DNA of 59,755 nucleotides from assembly GCA_028285405.1 (NCBI GenBank), contig JANQPH010000003.1, forward strand, positions 1-59,755, read 5' to 3'. The notes beneath the pieces were generated by a model, which saw only the letters and a program-made list of their open reading frames with translations, made no database searches and was not told the origin of the DNA. Positions 24,935 through 33,375 of this stretch are shown here, in pieces (within the stretch, counting starts at the first letter, position 1; every line of letters begins with the position of its first letter). The position numbers and the translations under genes were made by a program. This DNA is from Thermoleophilia bacterium (GTDB lineage Bacteria > Actinomycetota > Thermoleophilia > Miltoncostaeales > Miltoncostaeaceae).

Positions 24935-25017
24935 CTCGTCTCCCCCGTGATCGTCCTGGATCCTCCGCGCACCCTATCGCGAGACGGGCGCCGGTTGGGG
25001 AAGCGGGGGAGTCCCGG

Positions 25018-25392
25018 CTAGACCGGCGCCTCTTGGCGCTTCACGGCGGCGAGGATCTCGCTCGCCGGCATCCCCTTGTCGAGGTACTCGGCAGCGCCGT
25101 TTCGCAGCGCGAGCGCAACTTCTCGATCTGCCCGCCGCATGCTCAGCATGACCACCGACGTCTCGGGGTGCTGCTCGGTGATCACGCCGGTGGCCGACAG
25201 TCCGTCCAATCCGGGCATGGAGACATCCATCAGCACGACATCCGGCTCGTAGGCGTCCGTCAGGGCCAGCGCCTCGTCGCCGTCGGCGGCCTCGGCGACG
25301 ACCTCGATCGCGGGATCGCGCTCGAGCAGGCGTCGCAGGACGGACCGAAACTCGCAGTTGTCGTCGGCGAGCATGACGCGAATTGTCGAGAT
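25018..25392 (-). CDS. Stand-alone response regulator receiver protein, probable ATC start
   Basis: A single receiver domain without an output domain: RVMLADDNCEFRSVLRRLL, phospho-acceptor Asp in VVLMDVSMPG, VVMLSM and Lys in YLDKGM. The first ordinary start (ATG 25374) lies inside the first beta-strand, after IRV. Codons upstream read S-T-I-R-V back to ATC at 25390-25392, nine bases after GAGGGGG (complement of 25402-25408), so ATC is the best start. A frameshift from GTG 25402 or ATG 25399 is the alternative. May act as a phosphate sink or by protein contact. Confidence 0.8.
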   Translation of the reverse strand: MSTIRVMLADDNCEFRSVLRRLLERDPAIEVVAEAADGDEALALTDAYEPDVVLMDVSMPGLDGLSATGVITEQHPETSVVMLSMRRADREVALALRNGAAEYLDKGMPASEILAAVKRQEAPV

Positions 25393-25605
25393 TGCCCATC
25401 ACCCCCTCGGGATCGGCATCGACCGCAAGACACTGCCGCCGACCGAAAGAGAGTAGTTCGTCGGCTCGGACACGCCCCTAGACGTGCGGGTGGTTCCGGA
25501 GCAGACGGTCGAGGGGTCGATGCGGTCGCCAACCCCCCTTGTTGGCTTTGTGATGGCTTTCTCAAGAGTTTTATGGAGAATCGGATCTGTGGTTGAGGGC
25601 GGCGC

Positions 25606-25611
25606 TAGCAT
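25606..25611 (+). promoter_or_regulatory. -10 TAGCAT, kinase-trpFBA operon
   Basis: Six bases before GTG 25618. The 215-base gap upstream (25403-25617) is less GC-rich than its surroundings and holds no gene that I can see. Confidence 0.55.
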
Positions 25612-25617
25612 CGCGCT

Positions 25618-26745
25618 GTGGAGCAGCCCGACTTGGACCCCGACGCGATCCGCGCCGCGCTGGCCTGTGACCGGGAAGGCGGGGGAGTGGATGCCGCGCT
25701 CGGTCGCGTGCTCGACCGTGCGCTCGCTGCCGTCGGCGCCGACTCCGGCGGGATCGACGGCATCGGCCTCGACGGCGGCTTGGTCGCGGTCGTCCGACGC
25801 GGGTCCGCGTCCGACGAGCCGCCGACGGGCGCCGCGGACGCGCTCACGCATGAGCAGAACGGGAGGCTCGAGGCCGATGCCGGCGGCCCCGTCGTCGTGC
25901 CCGCGATCTGGGACGGGCGCTCGCGCGGCGTCGTGTGGGCCACGAGCGCCGGGGCGCTTGCCGATGTCGACGTTCCGCTGGTGCATGCGCTCGCGACCCG
26001 GGCCGGCGCGCTGCTGGAGCATCGGCGGGTTCTCGCGCAGCTCGAGCAGGCCGTCGTGAGCGGCGTAGCCGCCGAGGAGCGCATGCTCGGCCGGATCGGA
26101 CTCGACATCCACGACGGGCCGACCCAGCAGATGTCGGTCGCACTGCTCGAGGTCCAGCTCCTGCAGGCCGAGATCGATGACGCGCGCGCGGCGGGGACCC
26201 CGCTTCCCGACGCCCTCGGCCCGAGCCTGGAGCGGATCTACGAGACGCTCGGAGGGGCATTGCACGAGCTGCGCGAGCTGATCGGGACGCTGCGCCCGGT
26301 GCAGTTCCAGGCGCGCTCGCTCGAGGACGTCGTCCGCGAGGCCGTCGCCGGGTTCGAGGCGAGGACGGGCGTGGACGTGTCGGTCGAGACGATCGGAGAC
26401 ACCACGGCGGAGGGCATCACGCTCACCCAGCGGATCACGTTCTTTCGGATCCTGCAGGAGGCCCTCGCCAACGCGCACCGGCACGGGCGGGCACAGCGTG
26501 CGTCGGTTCGCTTGGTCGCGGGCGAGGGCGAGACCATGCTCGAGGTCGCCGATGACGGCCGCGGATTCGATCCGGCGGCCATCGAGGGCGGGCCGGAGGG
26601 CCTTCCGGTCCAGATCGGGCTCTCCGGAATGCGAGACCGGGCGCAGCTGGTGGGCGGCACCTGGTCCATCGACAGCACCCCGGGCGTCGGGACGACGGTC
26701 AAGGTCAACATCCCCCGCTGGCACGCGGTCGGCCCGAGTTCGTGA
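25618..26745 (+). CDS. Cytoplasmic NarX-type histidine kinase
   Basis: 375 residues, no transmembrane segment or signal peptide. A GAF-like sensor occupies about 1-140, then a HisKA_3 dimerisation domain with phospho-acceptor H165 in GLDIHDGPTQQMSVAL, and a HATPase domain with EALANAHRHG (N box), VADDGRGFD and GLSGMRDRAQLVGG. The signal must be internal. GTG at 25618 is six bases after TAGCAT (25606-25611), so leaderless. The stop overlaps the trpF start (GTGA), making it the first gene of the trp operon. Likely partners are the two divergent response regulators. Confidence 0.9.
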   Translation: MEQPDLDPDAIRAALACDREGGGVDAALGRVLDRALAAVGADSGGIDGIGLDGGLVAVVRRGSASDEPPTGAADALTHEQNGRLEADAGGPVVVPAIWDGRSRGVVWATSAGALADVDVPLVHALATRAGALLEHRRVLAQLEQAVVSGVAAEERMLGRIGLDIHDGPTQQMSVALLEVQLLQAEIDDARAAGTPLPDALGPSLERIYETLGGALHELRELIGTLRPVQFQARSLEDVVREAVAGFEARTGVDVSVETIGDTTAEGITLTQRITFFRILQEALANAHRHGRAQRASVRLVAGEGETMLEVADDGRGFDPAAIEGGPEGLPVQIGLSGMRDRAQLVGGTWSIDSTPGVGTTVKVNIPRWHAVGPSS

Positions 26746-27371
26746 CCCGCACGATGCGGGTGAAGATCTGCGGGCTCACCCGGCCCGCCGACGCCGCTGC
26801 CGCGGTCGAGGCCGGGGCCTGGGCGGTCGGGGTGATCCTGTCGGACGTCGGCCCGCGCCGTCTCGATCTCGCCCGGGCCGCGGAGGTGCTCGCCGTCGTC
26901 CCCGACTCGGTCGAGCGCGTCGGGGTGTTCGTGTCGCCGACCGCCGATGAGCTGGCGAGGGCGGTCGATGCGCTTGCGCTGACGCGGATCCAGGTCCACG
27001 GCACGCTCGATCCGGCCGCTCGAGCCGCGGTGCGGCTCCCGCTGATCAGGGCCAGGCCGTTCTCGTCGGCGCAGGAGCTGTCTCGCCTGGAGCCGGCGGC
27101 CGGCGAGCTGACGCTGCTCGACTCCGCAGGTCCCGACGGCCGCGGGGGGACGGGAACACGACTCGACTGGCAGACTCTCGGCCGGCGCCGGCCGTCGTGG
27201 CCGTATGTCCTCGCCGGGGGTCTCGATCCCGACAACGTGTCGAGGGCGGTCGAGCTGACGTCCCCCTATGCGGTCGACGTCTCGAGTGGTGTCGAGGCCG
27301 AGCCGGGGCGCAAGGACCACGCCAAGGTGGCGAGCTTCGTCGCCAACGCCCAGCCGGGAGCGCGGGAGTGA
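26742..27371 (+). CDS. trpF: Phosphoribosylanthranilate isomerase
   Basis: TrpF isomerises phosphoribosylanthranilate in tryptophan synthesis. The 209-residue barrel shows [30 protein letters not shown] with [20 protein letters not shown] and [20 protein letters not shown]. It is coupled to the upstream histidine kinase (GTGA) and downstream trpB (GTGA). No trpC or trpD occurs in this window. Confidence 0.94.
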   Translation: MTRTMRVKICGLTRPADAAAAVEAGAWAVGVILSDVGPRRLDLARAAEVLAVVPDSVERVGVFVSPTADELARAVDALALTRIQVHGTLDPAARAAVRLPLIRARPFSSAQELSRLEPAAGELTLLDSAGPDGRGGTGTRLDWQTLGRRRPSWPYVLAGGLDPDNVSRAVELTSPYAVDVSSGVEAEPGRKDHAKVASFVANAQPGARE

Positions 27372-28558
27372 GCGAGACGAGAGTGCGGTTCGGCCCGTTC
27401 GGCGGGCGCTACGTCCCCGAGACGGTCATCGGCGCGCTCGACGAGCTGGCCGAGGCCTTCGAGCGGTACCGGGAGGACCCGGCGTTCCTCGCCGAGCTGG
27501 AGGGCCTGCTCGCGCGGTTCGCCGGACGGCCCACCCCGCTGTATCGCGCCCGGCGGCTGGAGGAGGCGTGGGGCGTCGGCCCGATCCACCTGAAGCGGGA
27601 GGATCTCTGCCACACCGGCGCCCACAAGATCAACAACGCACTCGGCCAGGTCTTGCTCGCCCAGCGGATGGGCAAGCAGCGCATCATCGCCGAGACCGGG
27701 GCGGGTCAGCACGGCGTCGCAACCGCCACCGCCGCAGCGCTGATGGGGTTCGGGTGCACCGTCTACATGGGCCGCCTGGACATGGAGCGGCAGCGGCTGA
27801 ACGTCATCCGGATGCGGATGCTGGGGGCCGAGGTCGCGCCGGTGACGAGCGGCGCGGGCACGCTCAAGGACGCGACCAGCGAGGCGATCCGGGACTGGGT
27901 GACCAACGTGCGCACGACCCACTACGTGATCGGGTCGGCGGTCGGCCCCGCGCCGTATCCGGATCTGGTCGCCGACCTCCAGTCGGTGATCGGGCGCGAG
28001 GCGCGGGAGCAGTTCCAGGCCGACGAGGCCGGCGGGCTGCCGGCGACCGTCGTCGCGTGCGTCGGCGGCGGGTCGAACGCCATCGGCATCTTCCGCGCGT
28101 TCCTCGCCGACGACGTCCGCCTGGTCGGGGTCGAGGCGGCCGGCGAGGGGCTGGAGAGCGGGCGCCATGGCGCACCGCTCGCCCAAGGGGCGCCCGGGGT
28201 GCTGCACGGATCGCTGTCGTATCTGATGCAGGATCGGGACGGCCAGGTGGCCGAGCCGCACTCGATCTCCGCGGGCCTCGACTATCCGGGCGTCGGTCCC
28301 GAGCACAGCCACCTGAAGGAGTCGGGACGGGTGGAGTACGCGAGCGCGACCGACGCGGAGGCGCTTCAGGCGTTCCTGGACTGCTCCCGGGCCGAGGGGA
28401 TCATCCCGGCGCTCGAGAGCGCTCACGCGCTCGCATGGGTGCGCGATGCCGCCGCGGCGGCAGGTGCCGGGACGGGGCCCCTGCTCGTCTGCCTGTCCGG
28501 GCGCGGGGACAAGGACGTCGAGCAGGCCGGCGCGGCACTCGGGATCGACGATGGCTGA
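27368..28558 (+). CDS. trpB: Tryptophan synthase beta chain
   Basis: TrpB condenses indole with serine using PLP. The 396-residue protein has [32 protein letters not shown] with the Schiff-base lysine at residue 87, [24 protein letters not shown], and the phosphate loop [12 protein letters not shown]. This is the standard TrpB1 form that partners TrpA. It overlaps trpF by four bases and trpA by eight. Confidence 0.97.
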   Translation: MSETRVRFGPFGGRYVPETVIGALDELAEAFERYREDPAFLAELEGLLARFAGRPTPLYRARRLEEAWGVGPIHLKREDLCHTGAHKINNALGQVLLAQRMGKQRIIAETGAGQHGVATATAAALMGFGCTVYMGRLDMERQRLNVIRMRMLGAEVAPVTSGAGTLKDATSEAIRDWVTNVRTTHYVIGSAVGPAPYPDLVADLQSVIGREAREQFQADEAGGLPATVVACVGGGSNAIGIFRAFLADDVRLVGVEAAGEGLESGRHGAPLAQGAPGVLHGSLSYLMQDRDGQVAEPHSISAGLDYPGVGPEHSHLKESGRVEYASATDAEALQAFLDCSRAEGIIPALESAHALAWVRDAAAAAGAGTGPLLVCLSGRGDKDVEQAGAALGIDDG

Positions 28559-29372
28559 GGGGGCGCAGCGGCTCGAGGCGGCGTTTGCGGCCGCCCGCGG
28601 CGCGGCGTTCATCCCCTACGTGATGGGGGGGTATCCGGACGCGGCGGCGAGCGCCGAGCGCGCGATCCAGGTCGCGGCCTTCGCGGACGTGGTCGAGCTC
28701 GGCGTGCCGTTCTCCGATCCGCTGGCGGATGGCCCGACGATCCAGGCCGCCGGGCAGGCGGCGCTCGATGCGGGCACCACGCCCGAGACCGTGATCGAGA
28801 TCGCCGCGGAGGTCGCCCGCGTCGGCCCGCCGGTCGTGCTGATGACCTACGTCAACATCGTGCTCGCGGCCGGTCCGCGGGCGTTCTGCGAGCGCGCCGC
28901 CAGGGCGGGCGTCTCGGGGCTGATCATCCCGGACCTGCCCATCGACGAGGGCGACGAGATCCGCATGCAGGCGACACGATCGGGCCTGGCGATCGTGCCG
29001 CTCGCGGCCCCGACGACGACCGATGCGCGGCTCGCCCAGATCGGGCGCGCGGGCGCCGGCTTCCTCTATTGCGTCTCCGTGACCGGCGTCACCGGCGGCA
29101 GCGTCGAGGTGGGGGAGGAGCTGCGGGGGTTCCTCGAGCGGGCGCGTCGCCACGTGTCGTTGCCGCTCGCGGTCGGGTTCGGCGTTCGCACGCCCGCCGA
29201 CGCCGCCGACATCGCCGCGGTCGCCGACGGCGTGGTCATCGCGAGCCAGCTCATCCGGCTCGCAGACGACGCGGGCGATCCGACGGCGGCGCGCACGGCC
29301 GTCGACGAGTACTGCGCGGCCGTGGTCGAGCGCATCAGGGCGACCGCCGGGGCCGCCACCCCCGGGAGCTAG
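28551..29372 (+). CDS. trpA: Tryptophan synthase alpha chain
   Basis: TrpA cleaves indole-glycerol phosphate. The 273-residue barrel has catalytic E49 ([11 protein letters not shown]) and D60 (ADGPTIQ), [23 protein letters not shown] and [13 protein letters not shown] 28551 overlaps trpB by eight bases. It ends the kinase-trpFBA operon; its TAG shares the palindrome CTAG (29369-29372) with the convergent stop of the UPF0173 gene. Confidence 0.97.
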   Translation: MAEGAQRLEAAFAAARGAAFIPYVMGGYPDAAASAERAIQVAAFADVVELGVPFSDPLADGPTIQAAGQAALDAGTTPETVIEIAAEVARVGPPVVLMTYVNIVLAAGPRAFCERAARAGVSGLIIPDLPIDEGDEIRMQATRSGLAIVPLAAPTTTDARLAQIGRAGAGFLYCVSVTGVTGGSVEVGEELRGFLERARRHVSLPLAVGFGVRTPADAADIAAVADGVVIASQLIRLADDAGDPTAARTAVDEYCAAVVERIRATAGAATPGS

Positions 29373-30133
29373 CCGAACCTCGTTCCGGGCTCGAGGTCGG
29401 GGACCTCCACGCCGCTCGGCGCCAGCTCACGCAGCTGCGCCGGTGTTCCGTGCAGGACCGGGAACGACCCCCAGTGGCCACCGAGGACGAGTGGGGGCGA
29501 GTCGAGCAGCTCGATCGCGTGTGCCGCCCGCCGGGGCCCCATCGTGAAGTGATCGCCGATCGAGAGCACCGCGACGTCGATGGGGTCGAGCTCGGCGATC
29601 AGGGCCATGTCCCCGAAGACGTCGGTGTCCCCCGAGTGGTAGACGGTGAGATCGCCCGGCAGGCGTACGATGTATCCGGCCCCGTCGCCACCGTAGGACA
29701 TGGTCGCCTCGGGCGCACCGATGCCGCTCGAGTGCACCGCCTGCACCATCGTGACCTCGGCTCCCGGTACCGCGACGGTGCCGCCCTTTCCGATCTGGAT
29801 CACGTTGGAGGGGTCGGGCGCCTCGCCGGCGATCTCCTTGGCGAGGGCCGCGCCGGCGCCCGAGAGCTGCTCGATGACGTGCGCGCCGAGATCCCAGCTG
29901 GCGACGATCGTGGCGTTCGGGCTGCGCACCGCGGCGCCCACGAGGTCGGCGACGTGGTCGATGTGCCCGTGCGTGACGAGGATCGTGTCGAGCTCGCCGA
30001 TCTGCTTGTGCTCGTCGGGGCAGACCGGGCTGTTCTCGAGGAAGGGATCGACCAGGATCCGCTCACCCGACGCCGTCTCCCACAGCCATGTGCCGTGCCC
30101 GAGCCAGGTGACGGCATTTCCCTTCAGGTCCAT
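29369..30133 (-). CDS. UPF0173 metallo-beta-lactamase-fold hydrolase
   Basis: 254 residues with ITWLGHGTWLWE-like start, the metal motif THGHIDHVADL, QAVHSSG, YHSGDTDVFGDM and GGHWGSFPVL. The UPF0173 family are metal-dependent hydrolases of the metallo-beta-lactamase fold with unassigned substrate. The ATG at 30133 has a strong GAGGAGGG ribosome-binding site, so this one is leadered; a TACGAT -10 lies some 55 bases upstream. Confidence 0.88.
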   Translation of the reverse strand: MDLKGNAVTWLGHGTWLWETASGERILVDPFLENSPVCPDEHKQIGELDTILVTHGHIDHVADLVGAAVRSPNATIVASWDLGAHVIEQLSGAGAALAKEIAGEAPDPSNVIQIGKGGTVAVPGAEVTMVQAVHSSGIGAPEATMSYGGDGAGYIVRLPGDLTVYHSGDTDVFGDMALIAELDPIDVAVLSIGDHFTMGPRRAAHAIELLDSPPLVLGGHWGSFPVLHGTPAQLRELAPSGVEVPDLEPGTRFG

Positions 30134-30213
30134 CGTGGCCCTCCTCAGACGCCCGCTCGCTCTGGGGCTGGGTGATCCGTGCGGGCGATCGTACCCGTCG
30201 CGCCGCGGCTGCC

Positions 30214-31215
30214 TCAGGCCGCGGCGACTCCCTGGAGCCTCCGCCCGCGTCCCGCGACCGCCAGCGTCACGATCCGTCCGTCGACGTAGCGCAGCAGCCG
30301 CATCTCGCCGTCCGGGTCCTCGATCAGGACGGTGCAGGACTCCCGCCAGTCCCCGGTGTTGTAGTAGACCGGGCCCTCGCCGGCGTCCGGCGGAGTGATC
30401 GCAGGAATGTGAACATGGCCGCAGACCACCCCGTCGTAGCCCCGCGCGGCGGCCTCTCGCTGGAGGGTGCGCTCGAAGTTGGTGAGCGCGGTGGCGACCT
30501 TCTTGCTGCCCATCTTCACGGCGTGCGCGAGCGACGTCGGGCGCAGGCCGAGCATCCGCCGCGCCCGCTTGTATGCCAGGTCCAGCTCCACCAGCGTCTC
30601 GTAGGCGGTGGAGCCGATCATCGCGGCGACGCGGCTGTGGCGGATGGCGAGGTCGTACTCGTCGCCGTGCAGGATCCAGAGCCGGTCGCCGGCCCGGGTG
30701 GTGTGGTCGGTGCTCCGCACGATCTCGAGCCCGGCGAACGTCGAGCCGACGTGATCGCGCATCAGGTCGTCGTGGTTGCCGGGGATGTAGACCACCCGCG
30801 TGTCGGAGTCGGCGAAGCCCAGGATCCGCTGCACCACGCGGTTTGCGGCCCGCGGCCAGTGGACCTTCTGCCGCATCCGCCACAGGTCGATCATGTCGCC
30901 GACCATGAAGATGGTCTCCGGCTGCGCGTGCGAGAGCACCTCGTCGAGCTCTCCGGCCTTGGCGGCACGCGCGCCGAGGTGGAGGTCCGAGATGAAGACG
31001 GTGCGCGCCGCCTCGAGGCGCTCGAGCCCGTCGTCCTCGACGCCGGGGAGGGCGACGCCCGCCCCTCGCCGCCGCGTCCGAGCGCGAACCGGCTCGAGCC
31101 GGCGCCCGCCCGCCCCACGGGTCGCACGCGCCCACTGCTTCACCGCACCAGATCCGCCCAGTTGCCTCTGCATCGCTCGCCCCCGTCTCCCGGTTCGCCC
31201 AGCCGTCGTCGTCAC
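30214..31215 (-). CDS. Calcineurin-like metallophosphoesterase (LpxH-like fold)
   Basis: 333 residues. After a basic 70-residue N-terminal stretch the metal-binding motifs come in order: VFISDLHLGA, VGDMIDLW, IPGNHDDLM, LHGDEYD, CGHVHIP and NTGDW. This set is closest to UDP-diacylglucosamine pyrophosphatase-like enzymes, but lipid A is not expected in this organism, so the substrate is open. The GTG at 31215 has GGAG seven bases upstream. ATG 31173 is an alternative start. A dyad TGTCA-N6-TGACA lies 52 bases upstream. Confidence 0.85.
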   Translation of the reverse strand: MTTTAGRTGRRGRAMQRQLGGSGAVKQWARATRGAGGRRLEPVRARTRRRGAGVALPGVEDDGLERLEAARTVFISDLHLGARAAKAGELDEVLSHAQPETIFMVGDMIDLWRMRQKVHWPRAANRVVQRILGFADSDTRVVYIPGNHDDLMRDHVGSTFAGLEIVRSTDHTTRAGDRLWILHGDEYDLAIRHSRVAAMIGSTAYETLVELDLAYKRARRMLGLRPTSLAHAVKMGSKKVATALTNFERTLQREAAARGYDGVVCGHVHIPAITPPDAGEGPVYYNTGDWRESCTVLIEDPDGEMRLLRYVDGRIVTLAVAGRGRRLQGVAAA

Positions 31216-31267
31216 GCCAAGTCTCCGGGGTCCACCCGCTGTTTCCTGGGCGAATCGCGGCCTCCGT

Positions 31268-31283
31268 TGTCACGGCTCTGACA
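31268..31283. promoter_or_regulatory. Dyad TGTCA-N6-TGACA upstream of the metallophosphoesterase
   Basis: A perfect five-base dyad with a six-base spacer, 52 bases before GTG 31215. The spacing of the half-sites fits a dimeric regulator; chance occurrence is possible. Confidence 0.35.
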
Positions 31284-31330
31284 CGCGGGAGGGGCCTCTC
31301 GATGCCGTTTCCGTGCATGTCGTCCGAACA

Positions 31331-31375
31331 GCCGAGCAAACTCGGCGCCGGGCGTGCCGCCGCGAGTCGCGGCGG
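31331..31375. terminator. Two adjacent hairpins between mscS and the metallophosphoesterase gene
   Basis: GCCGAG-CAAA-CTCGGC (31331-31346) and CCGCCGCG-AGT-CGCGGCGG (31357-31375), both perfect. They lie just after the mscS stop in its direction of transcription. No T tract follows, as is common for terminators in high-GC actinobacteria. Confidence 0.5.
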
Positions 31376-31385
31376 GTTCTGGGCG

Positions 31386-32225
31386 CTAGGTCGCGCCGCC
31401 GGCGCCGACGGCCTCGCCCTGCCTCACGATCAGCTCGCGGTGGGGGAAGGGGATCGAGATGCCCTCGGCGTCGAGCGCCCCCTTGAGGCGGCGGCGGAAC
31501 TCACGGCCCGCCGCCCACTGGCGCCCGGGCGTGCACGGCAGGTAGAGGCGCACGGTCACGGCCGACTCGGCGTAGTCCTCGACCCCGAGCACCTCGACCG
31601 GTCCGCTGATGTCGGCGGACCAGCCGGGCTCGTGTCGCATTTGCTCCCCGGTCTTGCGCACGACGTCGATGGCGCGCTGCGGGTCGATGTCGTACGGGAT
31701 CGGGAGGTCGAGGAGGTAGCGCGAGAAGTCACGGGTCATGTTGGTCGAGACCCGGACGTCCCCGTTGGGCACGACGTACCGCGACGCGTCAAGCCCACGA
31801 AGGATCGTCGTTCGGATCCCGATGGACTCCACGGTGCCCGAGACCCCGCCCACCTCGACGTAGTCGCCGACGTCGTATTGGCGCTCCGCGAGCACGAAGA
31901 AGCCGCCGATCAGGTCCTTCACGAACGTCTGCGCGCCGAGCCCGATCACGATGCCCCCGATGCCGGCGGCGGCGAGCAGCGGCCCGATCTGCACCCCCAG
32001 CTCGGCCAGCACCGTCAGGATCGCGACGACCCAGATCGAGATGATCGTGACGACTCGCAGGAGCCCGGAGATCGTCTTGGCGCGCTTCTGGGTGGGCTCG
32101 GTCGGAGACTCGCCGACCATGTAGCGCTCCATCCGGCCGAAGCCCCGGCTGACGAAGTAGCTCGCGATCAGTGCGGCGACGATCGCGACAGCGACGACGA
32201 TGAGATTCTCCGACCACTCCGGCAC
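31386..32225 (-). CDS. mscS: MscS-family mechanosensitive channel
   Basis: 279 residues: three transmembrane helices (about 5-25, 55-77 and 83-105), the third being the pore helix GPLLAAAGIGGIVIGLGAQTFVKDLIGGFF, then the beta-domain VGDYVEVGGVSGTVESIGIRTTILRGLD and a C-terminal alpha/beta domain. It opens under membrane tension to release solutes on hypoosmotic shock. GTG start with GAGGGAGG some distance upstream. It diverges from the nitronate monooxygenase gene. Confidence 0.93.
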   Translation of the reverse strand: MPEWSENLIVVAVAIVAALIASYFVSRGFGRMERYMVGESPTEPTQKRAKTISGLLRVVTIISIWVVAILTVLAELGVQIGPLLAAAGIGGIVIGLGAQTFVKDLIGGFFVLAERQYDVGDYVEVGGVSGTVESIGIRTTILRGLDASRYVVPNGDVRVSTNMTRDFSRYLLDLPIPYDIDPQRAIDVVRKTGEQMRHEPGWSADISGPVEVLGVEDYAESAVTVRLYLPCTPGRQWAAGREFRRRLKGALDAEGISIPFPHRELIVRQGEAVGAGGAT

Positions 32226-32283
32226 GTCGCTGACTTCGCCGTCGCTCGGGTCTGGACCTCCCTCGCGCGGCCGGGCGAGCCGG

Positions 32284-32289
32284 TAGCGT
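32284..32289 (+). promoter_or_regulatory. -10 TAGCGT, nitronate monooxygenase gene
   Basis: Six bases before GTG 32296. Confidence 0.5.
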
Positions 32290-32295
32290 CACCGC

Positions 32296-33375
32296 GTGGA
32301 GGAGGGCGATCCCGACGTGGCCGTGGCGCTCGGACCGTCCGTTCGCATCTCGCGTCCGGTGGTCGCCGCCCCGATGGCGGGCGTCACGACACCCGAGCTG
32401 GCCGCGGCGGTGACCAATGCCGGGGGTCTCGGCGTGCTCGCGTTCGCGACCCTCGCCGTCGACGCCATGGTCGGCGAGATGGAGTGTGCCAGGGCGCTCA
32501 CGGACGGCCCTGTCGGCGTCAACCTCTTCGCCAGCCCGGCACCCGAGCGCAACGAGGCGGGTGAGCATGCCGCGAGCGCTGCGATTGCGCCGCTCTACGA
32601 GGAGCTCGACGTCCCGGGTCCGCCACCGGTCGAGCGGCCCGGCCCGGGCTTCGACGACGAGCGGCTCGCGCTCCTGCTCGACCTGCGGCCCGAGGTCGCG
32701 AGCTTCCACTTCGGGTTGCCGCCCGCGGGCGACGTCGAGCGACTGCGGGCACGGGGGGTCACCGTGGCCACGACGGCCACCACGGTCGCCGAGGCGGTGG
32801 CGGCCGCGAGCGCCGGAGCGGACGTGATCATCGCCCAGGGCGGCGAGGCCGGTGGCCACCGCGGGACCCTCGATCCGCGGACGGAGCCGATCGGGACGCT
32901 GGCGCTGGTGCCGCAGGTCGTCGACGCCGTCGATGTCCCGGTGGTCGCCGCCGGCGGCATCGCCGACGGCCGCGGTGTCGCCGCGGCGCTCGCGCTCGGT
33001 GCGGTCGCCGCCCAGGTCGGGACCGCGTTCATCGCCTGTCCGGAGTCCTCGGTCGACGACGAGTACCGGCGGGCGGTGCGCTCGACGGCGGGGGAGGACA
33101 CGGTCGTGACGCGGGCCTTCAGCGGTCGGCCGGCACGCGGCCGGCGCAACCGCCTGATCGATGTCGTCGACGCGGCCGGCGTGGTCGCGCCGTTTCCCAC
33201 CCAGCGACAGCTGAGCGGTCCCCTGTCGGGGGGAGGCGCCGAATATCGAGCCCTGTGGATGGGTCAGGCGGCGCCTCTGGCCCGTGCCGAGCCGGCGGCC
33301 CAGGTCGTCGAGCGGCTCGCGAACGAGGCTCGGTCGGTTGCCCTCGGGCTGTCGGGCCGGTGGGACGGGTCCTGA
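32296..33375 (+). CDS. Nitronate monooxygenase family flavoprotein
   Basis: 359 residues of the NMO/2-nitropropane dioxygenase barrel: PVVAAPMAGVTTPELAAAVTNAGGLG, ASFHFGLP, IIAQGGEAGGHRG with the active-site His, VVAAGGIADGRGVAAALALGA and AQVGTAF for FMN phosphate binding. It probably oxidises propionate 3-nitronate, but enoyl-reductase relatives (FabK) share the fold. GTG 32296 is six bases after TAGCGT (32284-32289). It ends directly against the convergent hydrolase stop. Confidence 0.87.
   Translation: MEEGDPDVAVALGPSVRISRPVVAAPMAGVTTPELAAAVTNAGGLGVLAFATLAVDAMVGEMECARALTDGPVGVNLFASPAPERNEAGEHAASAAIAPLYEELDVPGPPPVERPGPGFDDERLALLLDLRPEVASFHFGLPPAGDVERLRARGVTVATTATTVAEAVAAASAGADVIIAQGGEAGGHRGTLDPRTEPIGTLALVPQVVDAVDVPVVAAGGIADGRGVAAALALGAVAAQVGTAFIACPESSVDDEYRRAVRSTAGEDTVVTRAFSGRPARGRRNRLIDVVDAAGVVAPFPTQRQLSGPLSGGGAEYRALWMGQAAPLARAEPAAQVVERLANEARSVALGLSGRWDGS

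Noticed and set aside
25403-25617. Riboswitch or trp leader before the kinase-trpFBA operon
   Set aside because: The likely -10 sits directly before the kinase GTG, leaving no transcribed leader; no Trp-rich leader peptide or attenuator hairpins seen.
30214-31215. Naming the metallophosphoesterase LpxH (lipid A synthesis)
   Set aside because: The motif set is similar, but other lipid A genes are absent and the inferred host is an actinobacterium.
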